From Pseudomonas yamanorum (GTDB lineage: Bacteria > Pseudomonadota > Gammaproteobacteria > Pseudomonadales > Pseudomonadaceae), in assembly GCF_900105735.1 (NCBI RefSeq), contig NZ_LT629793.1, positions 7,023,426 to 7,087,425 on the forward strand: DNA of 64,000 nt. Direction: 5' to 3'. The position numbers and the translations under genes were made by a program. The notes beneath the pieces were generated by a model. It saw only the letters and a list, made by a program, of their open reading frames with translations, did no database searches and had not been told where the DNA came from. Shown piece by piece: positions 54,582 through 62,917 of the stretch (its first letter is position 1; each line of letters starts with the position of its first letter).

Positions 54582-54866
54582 TCACCCAATAAACGGAATG
54601 CGACGAACAAGGAAGCGCAACAAATAGGCACTCATTACCACAGAAATCCCAAAGGGAATTTGAAAGATACTAAGGAAATACCATACTGACGAATCAATAC
54701 CGCCAAAAAGCTCACCAGCACTTGTGATTAGGCCTACGATGAAACTAGCGCTAATCAGATCCAAAAGAGCCTGATATAACCAGTCTGCAATAGCAACAGG
54801 AATATTAATTATGAATTGAATTATTTCTTGAAATATGGATAAAAGCCAGTCACCAAAAGCTGTCAT
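54582..54866 (-). CDS. Minor coat / membrane protein (pVI-like, DUF2523 type)
   Basis: A 94-residue, very hydrophobic protein with about three membrane helices (LLSIFQEIIQFIINIPVAIA; YFLSIFQIPFGISVVMSAYL). The place directly upstream of zot and the size fit pVI/DUF2523 of Pseudomonas and Xanthomonas inoviruses. Three bp separate it from zot. Confidence 0.85.
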   Translation of the reverse strand: MTAFGDWLLSIFQEIIQFIINIPVAIADWLYQALLDLISASFIVGLITSAGELFGGIDSSVWYFLSIFQIPFGISVVMSAYLLRFLVRRIPFIG

Positions 54867-54873
54867 TTCGACC

Positions 54874-55050
54874 TCAACTATAAAAATAGTAAATATCTAA
54901 GATTAGAAGGCCAAAAGAAGTCTGGGAGCCCAATGCAAGTTCAAAGTAATGCAAAACAAGTACTTCAACAATAAAAGCAGCTAACAAGCCAAAAAAACCC
55001 CAGCTAATAAAATATAAAAGTTCGAATAATTTAAGGGTGCGATTTTTCAT
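54874..55050 (-). CDS. Small hydrophobic phage protein
   Basis: A 58-residue protein (MKNRTLKLFELLYFISWGFF, then GLLAAFIVEVLVLHYFELAL) with one or two membrane helices. ATG 55050 follows GAGAAG; the longer frame to 55116 overlaps the pIII gene. Position between the pIII and pVI genes suggests a minor virion or membrane component. Confidence 0.65.
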   Translation of the reverse strand: MKNRTLKLFELLYFISWGFFGLLAAFIVEVLVLHYFELALGSQTSFGLLILDIYYFYS

Positions 55051-55076
55051 TAGCTTCTCAAATCTTAATAATGGGA

Positions 55077-56114
55077 TCACGCAGATAGGAATACACGAAG
55101 TGCGATAAGCGACCAAGCTGCAAGAAACACAGCGCTTAGCAATGGTGAAATTTCAGCAAATAACACGCAATGAGCATCAAATGAAACAATAGTTCCTAAA
55201 ATAGCAACATCAGCAGTTGGGCACTGACCACCGGAACCAGCAGCTGCAATATTTTCCTTAAATTCAGTCATCGCTTGACCAAAACCAGATTCGTTAAGAT
55301 CAACTTCCATGCCACGAACAAAAACACCGTAGTGAACAGAATTAACCCCATTATCTATTACGGCATCCGCATTCAACGATCCAGGGTTAGAGAAAGACAG
55401 CTCACCATCAAAACCGGAATCACCATCCCCACCGTTACCACCATTGCCATCACCGCCGTCATCCCCTCCACCAGGATTGGAGCCATCGCCGCCGCCGTCG
55501 CCAGGGTCAATAGAGGGAGTGAGAGGATCGCCAACGGACGGAGCCGTATACCCGGCTTCAGCACCACATGAAGGACTCGCGGAATTGAGATCCACAGAGA
55601 AGTTACAAAAACCAGTATCTGTAAGGCCTGGAGCGAGATAGCAGGTACCACCTTTGGCAGAACTTGCAAGGTAAGAGCAAGAGTTATGGCAAATGTCAGA
55701 AGTAACAGTACGAACCGACCAAATAACAAAATATTTATCTCCTGTCTTGCTGGTACTGGCATTCGGGCCACGAGCCTCAACAGTTGGAGGGCAAACGGCG
55801 GCCTCTTTAACGGTGCCAATACTATTATTAATGACGTTTCCGAAAGACGTGTACGAGAAAGCACAATTGGCATTGGTCGAGCCAATCAATGTGCAAGCGC
55901 CGGCCTTGTAGTCTTTTCGGTTAACGTTTGTATTAGAGCTAATGACAGAGCTTACAAAGGCGCTAACCAAGGCCTCTGGAGTTTTCTGAACTCCAGCAGT
56001 AGCGCAATCATTAGCATACGAAGTAGCAGTGGATCCACTGCACTTCCACCCAGCAGAAGCAGAGGAAGAAAACGCAGCCAAAAATAGAAAAGGCAATAAG
56101 TAAATGGCTTTCAT
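55077..56114 (-). CDS. Attachment (adsorption) protein, pIII-like
   Basis: A 345-residue virion tip protein. Signal peptide MKAIYLLPFLFLAAFSSSASA; a Cys-rich N-terminal part (about 22-195); a Gly/Asp linker (GDGGGDGSNPGGGDDGGDGN, about 215-245); a C-terminal domain; and a membrane anchor (LLSAVFLAAWSLIALRVFLSA). Linker and anchor are the pIII plan. ATG 56114 is chosen as the signal-peptide start. The N-terminal part determines the host receptor and is unlike anything I recognise. Confidence 0.9.
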   Translation of the reverse strand: MKAIYLLPFLFLAAFSSSASAGWKCSGSTATSYANDCATAGVQKTPEALVSAFVSSVISSNTNVNRKDYKAGACTLIGSTNANCAFSYTSFGNVINNSIGTVKEAAVCPPTVEARGPNASTSKTGDKYFVIWSVRTVTSDICHNSCSYLASSAKGGTCYLAPGLTDTGFCNFSVDLNSASPSCGAEAGYTAPSVGDPLTPSIDPGDGGGDGSNPGGGDDGGDGNGGNGGDGDSGFDGELSFSNPGSLNADAVIDNGVNSVHYGVFVRGMEVDLNESGFGQAMTEFKENIAAAGSGGQCPTADVAILGTIVSFDAHCVLFAEISPLLSAVFLAAWSLIALRVFLSA

Positions 56115-56256
56115 ATCACCACCCCGAAAAGACAGCGAACGAACAGCCGGAACCAATGACGAACATGGCGAAGTAATAGAGCTGATCCATGCAGCGGCCT
56201 CATTTTTTATAAAAAAAGGGCGCCCGAAGACGCCCAGGTCACGCAGAGAAAGCGAC

Positions 56257-56484
56257 TTAACCGCGCAAGAAACCGACAACGATTTTCGCGCCTTTGATAC
56301 CGGCATAAACACCAGCGAGGATGCCAGCGACAGCCAGGACACCAACGGAAATGGTGCTGAAGTCGATAGACGAAGTTAGGCCCGTATAGTCCCAGCCACC
56401 GGCAGGGTCAGCTGCAAAAACCGAAGGTGCAACAACAGCCAGGGCAACAGCGGATACAGCTACAGCAGCAGTCTTTTTGAACAT
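56257..56484 (-). CDS. Major coat protein (pVIII-like, CoaB type)
   Basis: A 75-residue precursor. Signal peptide MFKKTAAVAVSAVALAVVAPSVFA is cut after Ala24 (written as two parts here: 1-12 and 13-24). The mature 51 residues have an acidic start (ADPAGGWDYTG), a membrane helix (VGVLAVAGILAGVYAGI) and a basic end (KGAKIVVGFLRG), the standard pVIII layout. GC-rich palindromic GGGCGCCC near 56219-56225 after the stop could act as a terminator. Confidence 0.93.
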   Translation of the reverse strand: MFKKTAAVAVSAVALAVVAPSVFAADPAGGWDYTGLTSSIDFSTISVGVLAVAGILAGVYAGIKGAKIVVGFLRG

Positions 56485-56493
56485 GGTGAATCC

Positions 56494-56718
56494 TCAGGAT
56501 TGTTTAATGAAGTTTAGAAACGCACGAATTCCCATCGACATAACCATAAAGCTGGCTACCAATGTGAACCCGGCGCCAAAAGCTTGAGCCAAAATAACTG
56601 GATCAAGTTGTGAAGGGTCAAAAGGGACAATGTAAGGAACAGAAACCCAATCGACCGAACACGAGGGAACACCGCCCTGAATAATTAATTCACCAGGGCA
56701 ATGCAATAAACCGGTCAT
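56494..56718 (-). CDS. Minor coat protein, pVII/pIX-like
   Basis: A 74-residue protein with one C-terminal membrane helix (LAQAFGAGFTLVASFMVMSM) and a Cys-containing N-terminal part. It lies between the ssDNA-binding and major coat genes, the usual place for a small virion cap protein. The stop and start of neighbours almost touch. Confidence 0.75.
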   Translation of the reverse strand: MTGLLHCPGELIIQGGVPSCSVDWVSVPYIVPFDPSQLDPVILAQAFGAGFTLVASFMVMSMGIRAFLNFIKQS

Positions 56719-57014
56719 TACGCAGGCTTCTGCGGTGTCGAAGAACCAGGAGCGCCGGAACTCACGCGACGCCCTTGACGAGGATCGACTTCAAAAATAA
56801 GCCGATCATCACGAACTTGTGCAATCACATCACACTCATACTTTCCGGGTTGAGGAACCTGCTGCGGAGTCTCAGCGTAAAAAGTACACTTCTGCGGATA
56901 CGGAATATTTGGCAAATGTGCATATGCTTCAAACATGCAATAGGGCTTGCCAGACTTTGCAGCAGTACCACTGCGGTGATTGCCAGTTACTTCAACTACG
57001 ATAACGTTAGACAT
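56718..57014 (-). CDS. Single-stranded DNA-binding protein (pV-like)
   Basis: A 98-residue OB-type protein: SNVIVVEVTGNHRSGTAAKS, GKPYCMFEAYAHLP and PQKCTFYAETPQQVPQPGKY, typical of inovirus DNA-binding proteins that coat viral strands before packaging. The C-terminal tail is Pro/Ser-rich. It shares its last base with the pVII/pIX-like gene's start. Confidence 0.88.
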   Translation of the reverse strand: MSNVIVVEVTGNHRSGTAAKSGKPYCMFEAYAHLPNIPYPQKCTFYAETPQQVPQPGKYECDVIAQVRDDRLIFEVDPRQGRRVSSGAPGSSTPQKPA

Positions 57015-57024
57015 GTTGATGCCC

Positions 57025-57282
57025 TTATCTCAGTGTTGGAAACCCAGGAACAGTGCCGGGTTTACGATATGCCCAACTGGGCGCAATAGCTTCAGGGTTG
57101 CGCCTGAAGGTTAGAAATTGACGTTTATTCCGTTGACGAGCTACAGCTTGGTTTGAAAAGTCAGCCAGCACCGTTCGCATTACATCATTTGCGATACTCT
57201 TTACTAGCGACTCATCTGTGACGTGATTACGAATATCTGCTTCAATATTCCAGCGCAGAACTTGAAATTGCTTCTTATCCAT
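57025..57282 (-). CDS. Hypothetical inovirus protein, 85 residues
   Basis: A basic, helical protein (MDKKQFQVLRWNIEADIRNH, ARQRNKRQFLTFRRNPEAIA). ATG 57282 overlaps the stop of the upstream small gene, so it is coupled to it. Members of this position in Pf-like phages are of unknown function, probably in DNA replication or packaging. Confidence 0.7.
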   Translation of the reverse strand: MDKKQFQVLRWNIEADIRNHVTDESLVKSIANDVMRTVLADFSNQAVARQRNKRQFLTFRRNPEAIAPSWAYRKPGTVPGFPTLR

Positions 57283-57515
57283 TAGAACCCCATCCATTCG
57301 GCTACACAGGTTGTCCCTTTTTCTTGACGCTCTACTAACCAAATACGCTCAGGTTTAACGCCCTGCTCTTTTCGTGCCTCAACAGCTTTGAATGTCTGCT
57401 CGACCTGCTGAGCAAGAACAGGGTTAATGAAAGCACCTAGTACTCGTTGTTGTTCAGCCAAACGCCGTTGTTGGCCACTTGTAAGCTGAATACCTTGAAA
57501 ACTTACAGTTCTCAC
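57282..57515 (-). CDS. Hypothetical inovirus protein, 77 residues
   Basis: Basic small protein (LTSGQQRRLAEQQRVLGAFI, FKAVEARKEQGVKPERIWLV). It overlaps the Rep stop by 4 bp (ATGA) and its own stop overlaps the next start. Common in early inovirus operons; no assigned function. Confidence 0.7.
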   Translation of the reverse strand: MRTVSFQGIQLTSGQQRRLAEQQRVLGAFINPVLAQQVEQTFKAVEARKEQGVKPERIWLVERQEKGTTCVAEWMGF

Positions 57516-58642
57516 GCTGCAACCTGGTGCAGGTGATTAGGACGCTGATACCAAGTTGGCACAGACAAAGTGCTTTTCGTCACCTCGCGGCACTGCCGAA
57601 CGAAGACCGGGGCAAAACGACTGGTATCGCAAGCATTACGAATATTAATGCCGATTTTATTAAGCCGAGCCGCATGAGTTTCAAAAGCACGCTGAGACAA
57701 ACCGTGATGATGACCGCTCATCCAAAGAATGGCGTAAGAAGAAGTAGCATTTGCAGAAGCCCTCCCCTTACAAATGCCTTGTTCAATCAGTTTGTCAGCA
57801 ATACTCTGAAGGTCCATTGCGGTCACCTTTAACTTTTCATCTATTTTAAGAAACTCACTATGGAGTTCGGCCAGACGCCTTTCATCAAATAAGCCCCAAT
57901 AACAAAGGGTCTCACGCTGTAAATATTCGCTCTTAAGCTCTTGTTCCATGCGAACTACGCCTTCTTGTGCGCAGTAGTTTTTAACTCGCTGAACATATTT
58001 GTATTCTTCTGAGTCCTCACCAAAGACACGCTTAATCTTTGGAAGACAGTTCTGATCCATTTCAAAGGCCTTGTCATACGCCTTTCGATATTGAAGGCGA
58101 CCGCCTTTACCATTTCCTTTGGAAGTCCAAGCAACAGTGCGCCCGTTGGGATACAGAAAGCCGATGGAATGACCGATTCGCTGGCTAGAAACGCCGCGCA
58201 GATAGGCAAGAACATTGCCCTCCCCCAATGAAACGTTGGTGGTCAAATCTATCCGTTCAATCTTTGCCCCATCGGCGATACGGTCGCCGCACTTTGCTCC
58301 TGACTCACCTTGGCGAATATCAATGCGAGTACAGCGGGTAAAACCAGGAAGGCCGTATTCACGCAACAGCGCGTTGTAAACCGAGACGCATTGCTCGATA
58401 GAAGTAAAACCAAACAAGTTGTCGAGCCGCCCTACCCGGCTGGGATTTCCTTCAACGCGGATCTTGCGACCCTGAACATGAATCGTGACCGATGTCGAAA
58501 AGCTGGCCTCATGCTTGAAACGAGGCTGGCGAGTGCTAAGGACTTCGTTTGTATTGGCATCTATCGTCAAGGTAAACACGTCGCACACGACAGGTAGATC
58601 GTGGTCGTGCTCCTGCGAAATGGTTAGCCAATCTATGAACAT
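57512..58642 (-). CDS. Phage replication initiation protein (Rep, phage X/pII-like)
   Basis: A 376-residue rolling-circle-type initiator, first gene of the minus-strand operon. The N-terminal part (FIDWLTISQEHDHDLPVVCD; FTRCTRIDIRQGESGAKCGD) and the middle region with AYDKAFEMDQNCLPKIKRVF match the phage X / replication-associated family of Pseudomonas and Xanthomonas filamentous phages. It would nick the replicative form at the plus origin. It is divergent from the repressor gene. Confidence 0.9.
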   Translation of the reverse strand: MFIDWLTISQEHDHDLPVVCDVFTLTIDANTNEVLSTRQPRFKHEASFSTSVTIHVQGRKIRVEGNPSRVGRLDNLFGFTSIEQCVSVYNALLREYGLPGFTRCTRIDIRQGESGAKCGDRIADGAKIERIDLTTNVSLGEGNVLAYLRGVSSQRIGHSIGFLYPNGRTVAWTSKGNGKGGRLQYRKAYDKAFEMDQNCLPKIKRVFGEDSEEYKYVQRVKNYCAQEGVVRMEQELKSEYLQRETLCYWGLFDERRLAELHSEFLKIDEKLKVTAMDLQSIADKLIEQGICKGRASANATSSYAILWMSGHHHGLSQRAFETHAARLNKIGINIRNACDTSRFAPVFVRQCREVTKSTLSVPTWYQRPNHLHQVAA

Positions 58643-58799
58643 CCGAGCGCCTTACTGACAAGTCAAAAGCGGTTAACTGCATCCAAAAGGACGGTATTCC
58701 GCAATCATAGGCGGTCTTCCGTTTGAGTCAAGAGAAAAAGAACGGTTTTTAGCCGATACTTGTCCGATAGAAACGGTAAACCGCATTCGGAGACGCAAA
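58643..58799. promoter_or_regulatory. Rep/repressor divergent promoter and operator region
   Basis: 157 bp between divergent rep and the XRE repressor. Contains repeated CGGT/ACCG motifs (AACGGTTTTT about 58741, AACGGTAAACCG about 58769-58780) that could be repressor half-sites. This is the expected lysogeny switch. Confidence 0.55.
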
Positions 58800-59222
58800 A
58801 TGGGCATCGGCACCAGGATCAGGCAAGAGCGGCTCAAGCAAGGTCTTGAGCTGAAGGAGCTAGCAAAATTGAGCGGTATCCCGGAGCGGACGCTTGCAGA
58901 CATCGAGCGGGAGGTTTCGAGCCCTCGAGCAGAAAACCTCAAAAAGGTAATCATCTCTTTGGGCTGTTCAGCTGATCAGATCATGTTCGACGACGACGAG
59001 CTGACTGAGGACGGAGACCTAGCACTACTGGTGCGCGAATTAGGGAAAACCGAGGAAGACACGCGACAGACAGTGAAGCGAGTCATCCGAGCAATGCTGG
59101 TTCAGGAGCGCGTTTTTGAGCTAGAGAAAATTCGCAATTTCGACGACGCTCACAAGGAAGAAAACAAGCAGCGACAGAACCTGGCTTTGCCATTGAAACG
59201 CTATGAAAAAGCGAGCAAGTGA
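58800..59222 (+). CDS. XRE-family repressor (inovirus immunity regulator)
   Basis: A 140-residue regulator. The helix-turn-helix occupies about 5-60 (RIRQERLKQGLELKELAKLS, GIPERTLADIEREVSSPRAE). The remaining 80 residues are helical and probably dimerise. Divergent from rep, it fits the Pf-phage repressor C position and probably represses rep and gives superinfection immunity. Confidence 0.9.
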   Translation: MGIGTRIRQERLKQGLELKELAKLSGIPERTLADIEREVSSPRAENLKKVIISLGCSADQIMFDDDELTEDGDLALLVRELGKTEEDTRQTVKRVIRAMLVQERVFELEKIRNFDDAHKEENKQRQNLALPLKRYEKASK

Positions 59223-59241
59223 AGTCGGAAACCGAAGAAGT

Positions 59242-59310
59242 CTTCGGTAAAGTGGGGGTGTAACAGCACCCCCACCCAGGCCGTTCCGGCCTGCCCTCAT
59301 GTGAGCATTT
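59242..59310 (+). terminator. Possible terminator after the repressor
   Basis: GGTGTAACAGCACCCCCACC and the nearby GGGGGTG pair as an inverted repeat (GTGGGGGTG / CACCCCCAC, about 59251-59276). No long T-run follows, so termination is uncertain. Confidence 0.4.
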
Positions 59311-59363
59311 TCGCGGACGCGAAAAATCAGCATAAAAATCCAACCCTCCCGAGAGATCTAGCA

Positions 59364-59735
59364 ATGCCTGATCGAGGAAAAATCGCAGCTACTGCGCGTT
59401 ATGACCTGAGCACGGATCTCATTGTTGTCCAGCTTTTGACGGGTGCAGAACTGTGTTTCAAGCCGGCGATTTGCATTGACCTGCTAGGCCTATCACCGCA
59501 AGGGCTGGCAACTATCCAGGTCAGCGAGGACGGTGCTGGGATCGAGTTTCTCAATGGGGATGTCTGGGCGTATTTGCCGGAGTTGATGGAGGGGCAAAGA
59601 ACTGGTCTTTCAGGCGTGCACGATAGGCTATTAGCGATCACTGCACAGATTGATTTGGTGATTGGAAGCGACCAGAAACACCCTTTATGGCACTCCCTTC
59701 AAGACCTCAAAAGTTGCTTAGGTTCAGACTACTAG
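59364..59735 (+). CDS. DUF2442-domain protein
   Basis: A 123-residue protein. TARYDLSTDLIVVQLLTGAE, LCFKPAICIDLLGLSPQGLA and GIEFLNGDVWAYLPELMEG match DUF2442, a small domain often found with toxin-antitoxin or mobile DNA. ATG 59364 is chosen for the GAGAG upstream. Its role in the phage is unknown; it follows the repressor on the same strand and may be a lysogenic-conversion gene. Confidence 0.75.
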   Translation: MPDRGKIAATARYDLSTDLIVVQLLTGAELCFKPAICIDLLGLSPQGLATIQVSEDGAGIEFLNGDVWAYLPELMEGQRTGLSGVHDRLLAITAQIDLVIGSDQKHPLWHSLQDLKSCLGSDY

Positions 59736-60063
59736 ATTGGACCTGCCGGGACCTATCCGATGATAGCGCGGCACGTCACGGGACCGCGCAGGCTTCGCAC
59801 AAAACCCGGGGCAATGCCTTGGGGTAATCAGGGCGCGAAGTGACACCGCCTCAACTACAGGCAATTTGAACGCGACAAAAAAAACCAGGGCTCTCAGGAA
59901 CGCTGGGGTTTTTCTTTGGACGATAGACCGGCCGGCTTTGCCGGGTATCGGCGCCGGTGTTGCAACGCACTAGCGAAGATCTGCGCGGCGCCTAATGCCC
60001 TTCAGGCAGGTCGAGGTATGGCATAAAATGCTATCGGGCGCAAAACTGAGATAACCAAACAAA
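59736..60063. other. 328 bp without a gene, with GC-rich hairpins
   Basis: Contains several inverted-repeat segments (for example CCGGCCGGCTTTGCCGG about 59927-59943) and a possible terminator at 59881-59915 (CCAG...CTGG followed by TTTTT). Such structured noncoding stretches in filamentous phages hold replication origins or the packaging signal; assignment is inference. Confidence 0.4.
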
Positions 60064-60801
60064 ATGGAATTGGAAATGACTGAAAAAAAGGACAAAAAGC
60101 CAGGCTATCAGCTCACAAAAAAACAGCATTTCCATATGAAAGCTTTGCTTGAACGGTTCGTAAATAGCTCACAAAAAGTACGTGTAGTACGTAAACCGTT
60201 CGGAACGACAAGCTTTCTAGGAGTAAGAAATCAGATCTTTATCGGAAAGAGAAGCTGGTCTCAAGAGACCGAGCAGGCAATAAGCTGGCCGATCGAAACC
60301 GCCTTCTTAGCGGAAGTCACACGTGTCGAAGCTGGAGAGGTCATTCAGAGTCACGAGGCCGTATCCCAATATCACCTGCTTTGGACGCTGCGGCACCATT
60401 TCGCGAAAAACCCCAATGAGGACAGAGTGCTGTATCCGGGGATGGATTGCCATATGAGCGAAGAGCTTGAAGAGTGGGGAGATGCTAATTACAAGGTGCC
60501 AATAAGAAATGGCGGGATAATTCCGGGACGGTTCGCCACAACGCTGGATATCAAAGAGTTGCTCGCATCTCCTGAGAATGTGGCCCTATATGAGGGTGTT
60601 TTTTGGCGTGTTATCAAATCTGAAACTGATCGATTCATCTCTCCGGACCAGTACCGTCACAAGCTTTTGATCGTTATCAATCCGTATACCGTGCTTCAGG
60701 GCGGCTACCAGGAAGAGCCTCCCTACATAGCTTCACCGGAAGAAGTTCGCATGTACAACGAAGTCGCTGAAAAGGAAGCCGTGAGCTTTACCTTTGGATA
60801 A
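60064..60801 (+). CDS. Unknown inovirus accessory protein, 245 residues
   Basis: Not recognised. A soluble, charged protein (KPGYQLTKKQHFHMKALLER, HLLWTLRHHFAKNPNEDRVL, VFWRVIKSETDRFISPDQYR) with no signal peptide. Transcribed opposite to the structural genes and next to attP, in the accessory slot. Start at 60064 or 60079 (the latter has a GGAATTGGA upstream). Possible roles (exclusion, host takeover) are speculative. Confidence 0.7.
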   Translation: MELEMTEKKDKKPGYQLTKKQHFHMKALLERFVNSSQKVRVVRKPFGTTSFLGVRNQIFIGKRSWSQETEQAISWPIETAFLAEVTRVEAGEVIQSHEAVSQYHLLWTLRHHFAKNPNEDRVLYPGMDCHMSEELEEWGDANYKVPIRNGGIIPGRFATTLDIKELLASPENVALYEGVFWRVIKSETDRFISPDQYRHKLLIVINPYTVLQGGYQEEPPYIASPEEVRMYNEVAEKEAVSFTFG

Positions 60802-60816
60802 TCCGGCACTATTTTG

Positions 60817-60932
60817 GCCTCGCATAATAGACGTTATGGGTAAATCCTCGCCGGGGCTTCGCGATTTTCCCGCCGTCGGATTCTGCCCTCTCGGGCGACA
60901 AGTACCATAACGTCAACCCCATTATGCGAACC
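60817..60932. other. Phage copy junction: folded attP with two opposed dif-like sites
   Basis: Site 1 (plus, 60817-60844): GCCTCGCATAA-TAGACG-TTATGGGTAAA, an 11-6-11 dif-like site. Site 2 (minus, 60905-60932): GGTTCGCATAA-TGGGGT-TGACGTTATGG, sharing the XerC arm with chromosomal dif. Inverted arms CGCATAAT/ATTATGCG and GACGTTATGG/CCATAACGTC let the strand fold into a hairpin of about 100 nt with smaller stems inside (GCCCTCTCGGGC about 60885-60896). Confidence 0.75.
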
Positions 60933-61013
60933 CATGGTTTTACCCATGAGGGTGGATGGTGATCAGATTTGGAGCCAGGTGACCGGCTCCAGAAGCTTCC
61001 CTATAAATCATCG

Positions 61014-61493
61014 TCACGAAAATGACGAAACCTTTTGTGCTTCAAAATTCCCATCTCGCAGGAGCGGCTCCAGAAAATCCTGATATTCCTGCCATGTGCT
61101 AAACATCTGAATCTCAGCTCCTGGTGCATCTTGATCACCCGTCAGCTTGACCAGAAAAACACCACCACCTTCGTTCAAAATCTGACGTGCTTTTGCACCT
61201 GTGGCACGACGAGATATTAGATATCCAAGGGATGCCAAACCAAGCACAGAACCTTTTTGCGCAGCGGACGCTTTGAGCAAAGGATCTGCTGGCACGTCTG
61301 ACAAAAGAAGCATCAGAGCCCCCAAATGGTGACTATCATCATCAAAACCATTGGCAATTTCTTCTGCCATTTTCAAAGCTTCACCTGCACGAGCCTTGGG
61401 GATTTCGTTTTCATGCGCGAGGGAGTCGTGAGACGTCAGTAAAATCGACCCAACGAGTGGAGGATTTTTTGGATAGTGCCGGTCGGTTTGCAT
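61014..61493 (-). CDS. Unknown inovirus accessory protein, copy 2
   Basis: Identical in translation to the 159-residue protein at 51637-52116. See that entry for description. Confidence 0.7.
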   Translation of the reverse strand: MQTDRHYPKNPPLVGSILLTSHDSLAHENEIPKARAGEALKMAEEIANGFDDDSHHLGALMLLLSDVPADPLLKASAAQKGSVLGLASLGYLISRRATGAKARQILNEGGGVFLVKLTGDQDAPGAEIQMFSTWQEYQDFLEPLLRDGNFEAQKVSSFS

Positions 61494-61613
61494 AACGGAT
61501 TTTCCTTAATATCTGCTGATCAATCATAATCGACAGGGCTTCACGGATTATGCAGTGCCCTGCCCTTATAATTCCTTTAAATTATAACTAAACTAAATAA
61601 CCATTTAATTTAG

Positions 61614-62864
61614 TTATATGGATTCAACCAGAATAGGTGTCAGAAAAAGCACAAGCTCTGTGCTGGTTGATACCGTTGAGGTGCTGGTAAATAACCACTT
61701 GAAGCCAGGGATCTTACCAAGGAATGGCACGCTTCTAACGACGGTTGTATCCAGATCCGAATAAACACCACCCAAAGCAATGGTCTGGCCAAAAGGCGAG
61801 AAAACCCGGGATGTCAGCGAAGTCGTGTTGATCGGTGGAACGCCATTCATCGCATTGGAATAATCAGGCTCATCCTTTGAAAGGATGACATCCAGCAGCA
61901 CGCCCTTATCGTTAACGATCGGAGTCACATCGAGCGATAAAGCAGCCTGCTTGAAGGATGTGGATGTTGCACCATCGCCGGCCGATTGCTGATAAGGAAC
62001 CTGAGAGCCTTTAACAATTTTGGCTTGATGACGATCAGAGGTATAAACGCGAGGGCTGGAAATCACCCTGCCCTTACCTTCCTGCTCCATAGCTGAAAGC
62101 CTGGCGTCGAGCGTCAAACCGCTTGAAACAATGCCAATAGCACCGATGGCTCCAGAGGCAAAGCCCAGCGGCACAGAGCCTGAAACAGTCCCAGCACCGC
62201 TGCCCACAGTGCCACCCCATTGAACGCCCAGATTCTTGGAATACGAGCGATCCACCTCGACGATACGAGCCTGGATCATCACTTGCTTCCTGGAGTAGTC
62301 AACAGCGGAAATCAGGGTTTTGAGATGCTCTAAACGCGGCTTGCTCATCCTGGCAACGATGACAGAAGAGCCATCTTCAAAATTTAGAGTCTCTCCAGAG
62401 TCGAGAGGAAATGCTTTTATTGCGTCCGACGCCAAAATGTTATGCACCTTGAGGATCGAAACATCAAAGGAGTTGACGCCAAAGGAAGGATTACTTTGAA
62501 TTTGCTGATCTTGGGCAGCAATATATGAGTTTGTTGAATAGGAGTCACTTGGTCGTGGATAGCCACTAACACGAAGAAACTTACCTTCAACAGTATATAA
62601 AAGCCCTTTTGCCGAAGTCACATACTCAATGGCTTCATCCCAGGTAACATCCTTCATACGCATAGAAAGTGAACCACGGACATTTTCGTCCAACACAAGA
62701 TTCAAGCCCCTGTAATCAGCAAGAAGCTGTAAGGCGGAAGAAGCCTGAATAGTTTGAAAATCAAACGTTAGTTGCTGAGGGACTGTTTCCGCCTGGGAAA
62801 AGGAAACAAAGAAAAACAGAAATACAGAGACATAGAAGCCGCGAAGAAACTTACAAGTATTCAT
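61614..62864 (-). CDS. Phage secretin, copy 2
   Basis: Identical in translation to the 416-residue secretin at 52237-53487. Complete, so both copies could supply the exit channel. Confidence 0.95.
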   Translation of the reverse strand: MNTCKFLRGFYVSVFLFFFVSFSQAETVPQQLTFDFQTIQASSALQLLADYRGLNLVLDENVRGSLSMRMKDVTWDEAIEYVTSAKGLLYTVEGKFLRVSGYPRPSDSYSTNSYIAAQDQQIQSNPSFGVNSFDVSILKVHNILASDAIKAFPLDSGETLNFEDGSSVIVARMSKPRLEHLKTLISAVDYSRKQVMIQARIVEVDRSYSKNLGVQWGGTVGSGAGTVSGSVPLGFASGAIGAIGIVSSGLTLDARLSAMEQEGKGRVISSPRVYTSDRHQAKIVKGSQVPYQQSAGDGATSTSFKQAALSLDVTPIVNDKGVLLDVILSKDEPDYSNAMNGVPPINTTSLTSRVFSPFGQTIALGGVYSDLDTTVVRSVPFLGKIPGFKWLFTSTSTVSTSTELVLFLTPILVESI

Positions 62865-62917
62865 GGACTGAGTTCCGAATGGTTGGTCAATTAATTGGCC
62901 GCGGTCTTAGCGCTACG

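Larger units (their letters stand above)
51543..60919. mobile_element. Inovirus (filamentous phage) prophage, copy 1, 9377 bp
   Basis: A complete Pf-like filamentous phage genome. On the minus strand are replication (Rep), ssDNA-binding, coat, adsorption, Zot and secretin genes in the usual module order. Plus-strand genes are an XRE repressor, a DUF2442 gene and one unknown gene. Bounded by dif at the left and a phage junction at the right, where the same sequence starts again with a 9377-bp offset. No integrase gene is present, consistent with use of host XerCD. Confidence 0.93.

Noticed and set aside
55275..55641. Frames opposite the pIII Gly-rich linker
   Set aside because: They arise from the repetitive GGT/GAC coding of the linker and have low-complexity translations.
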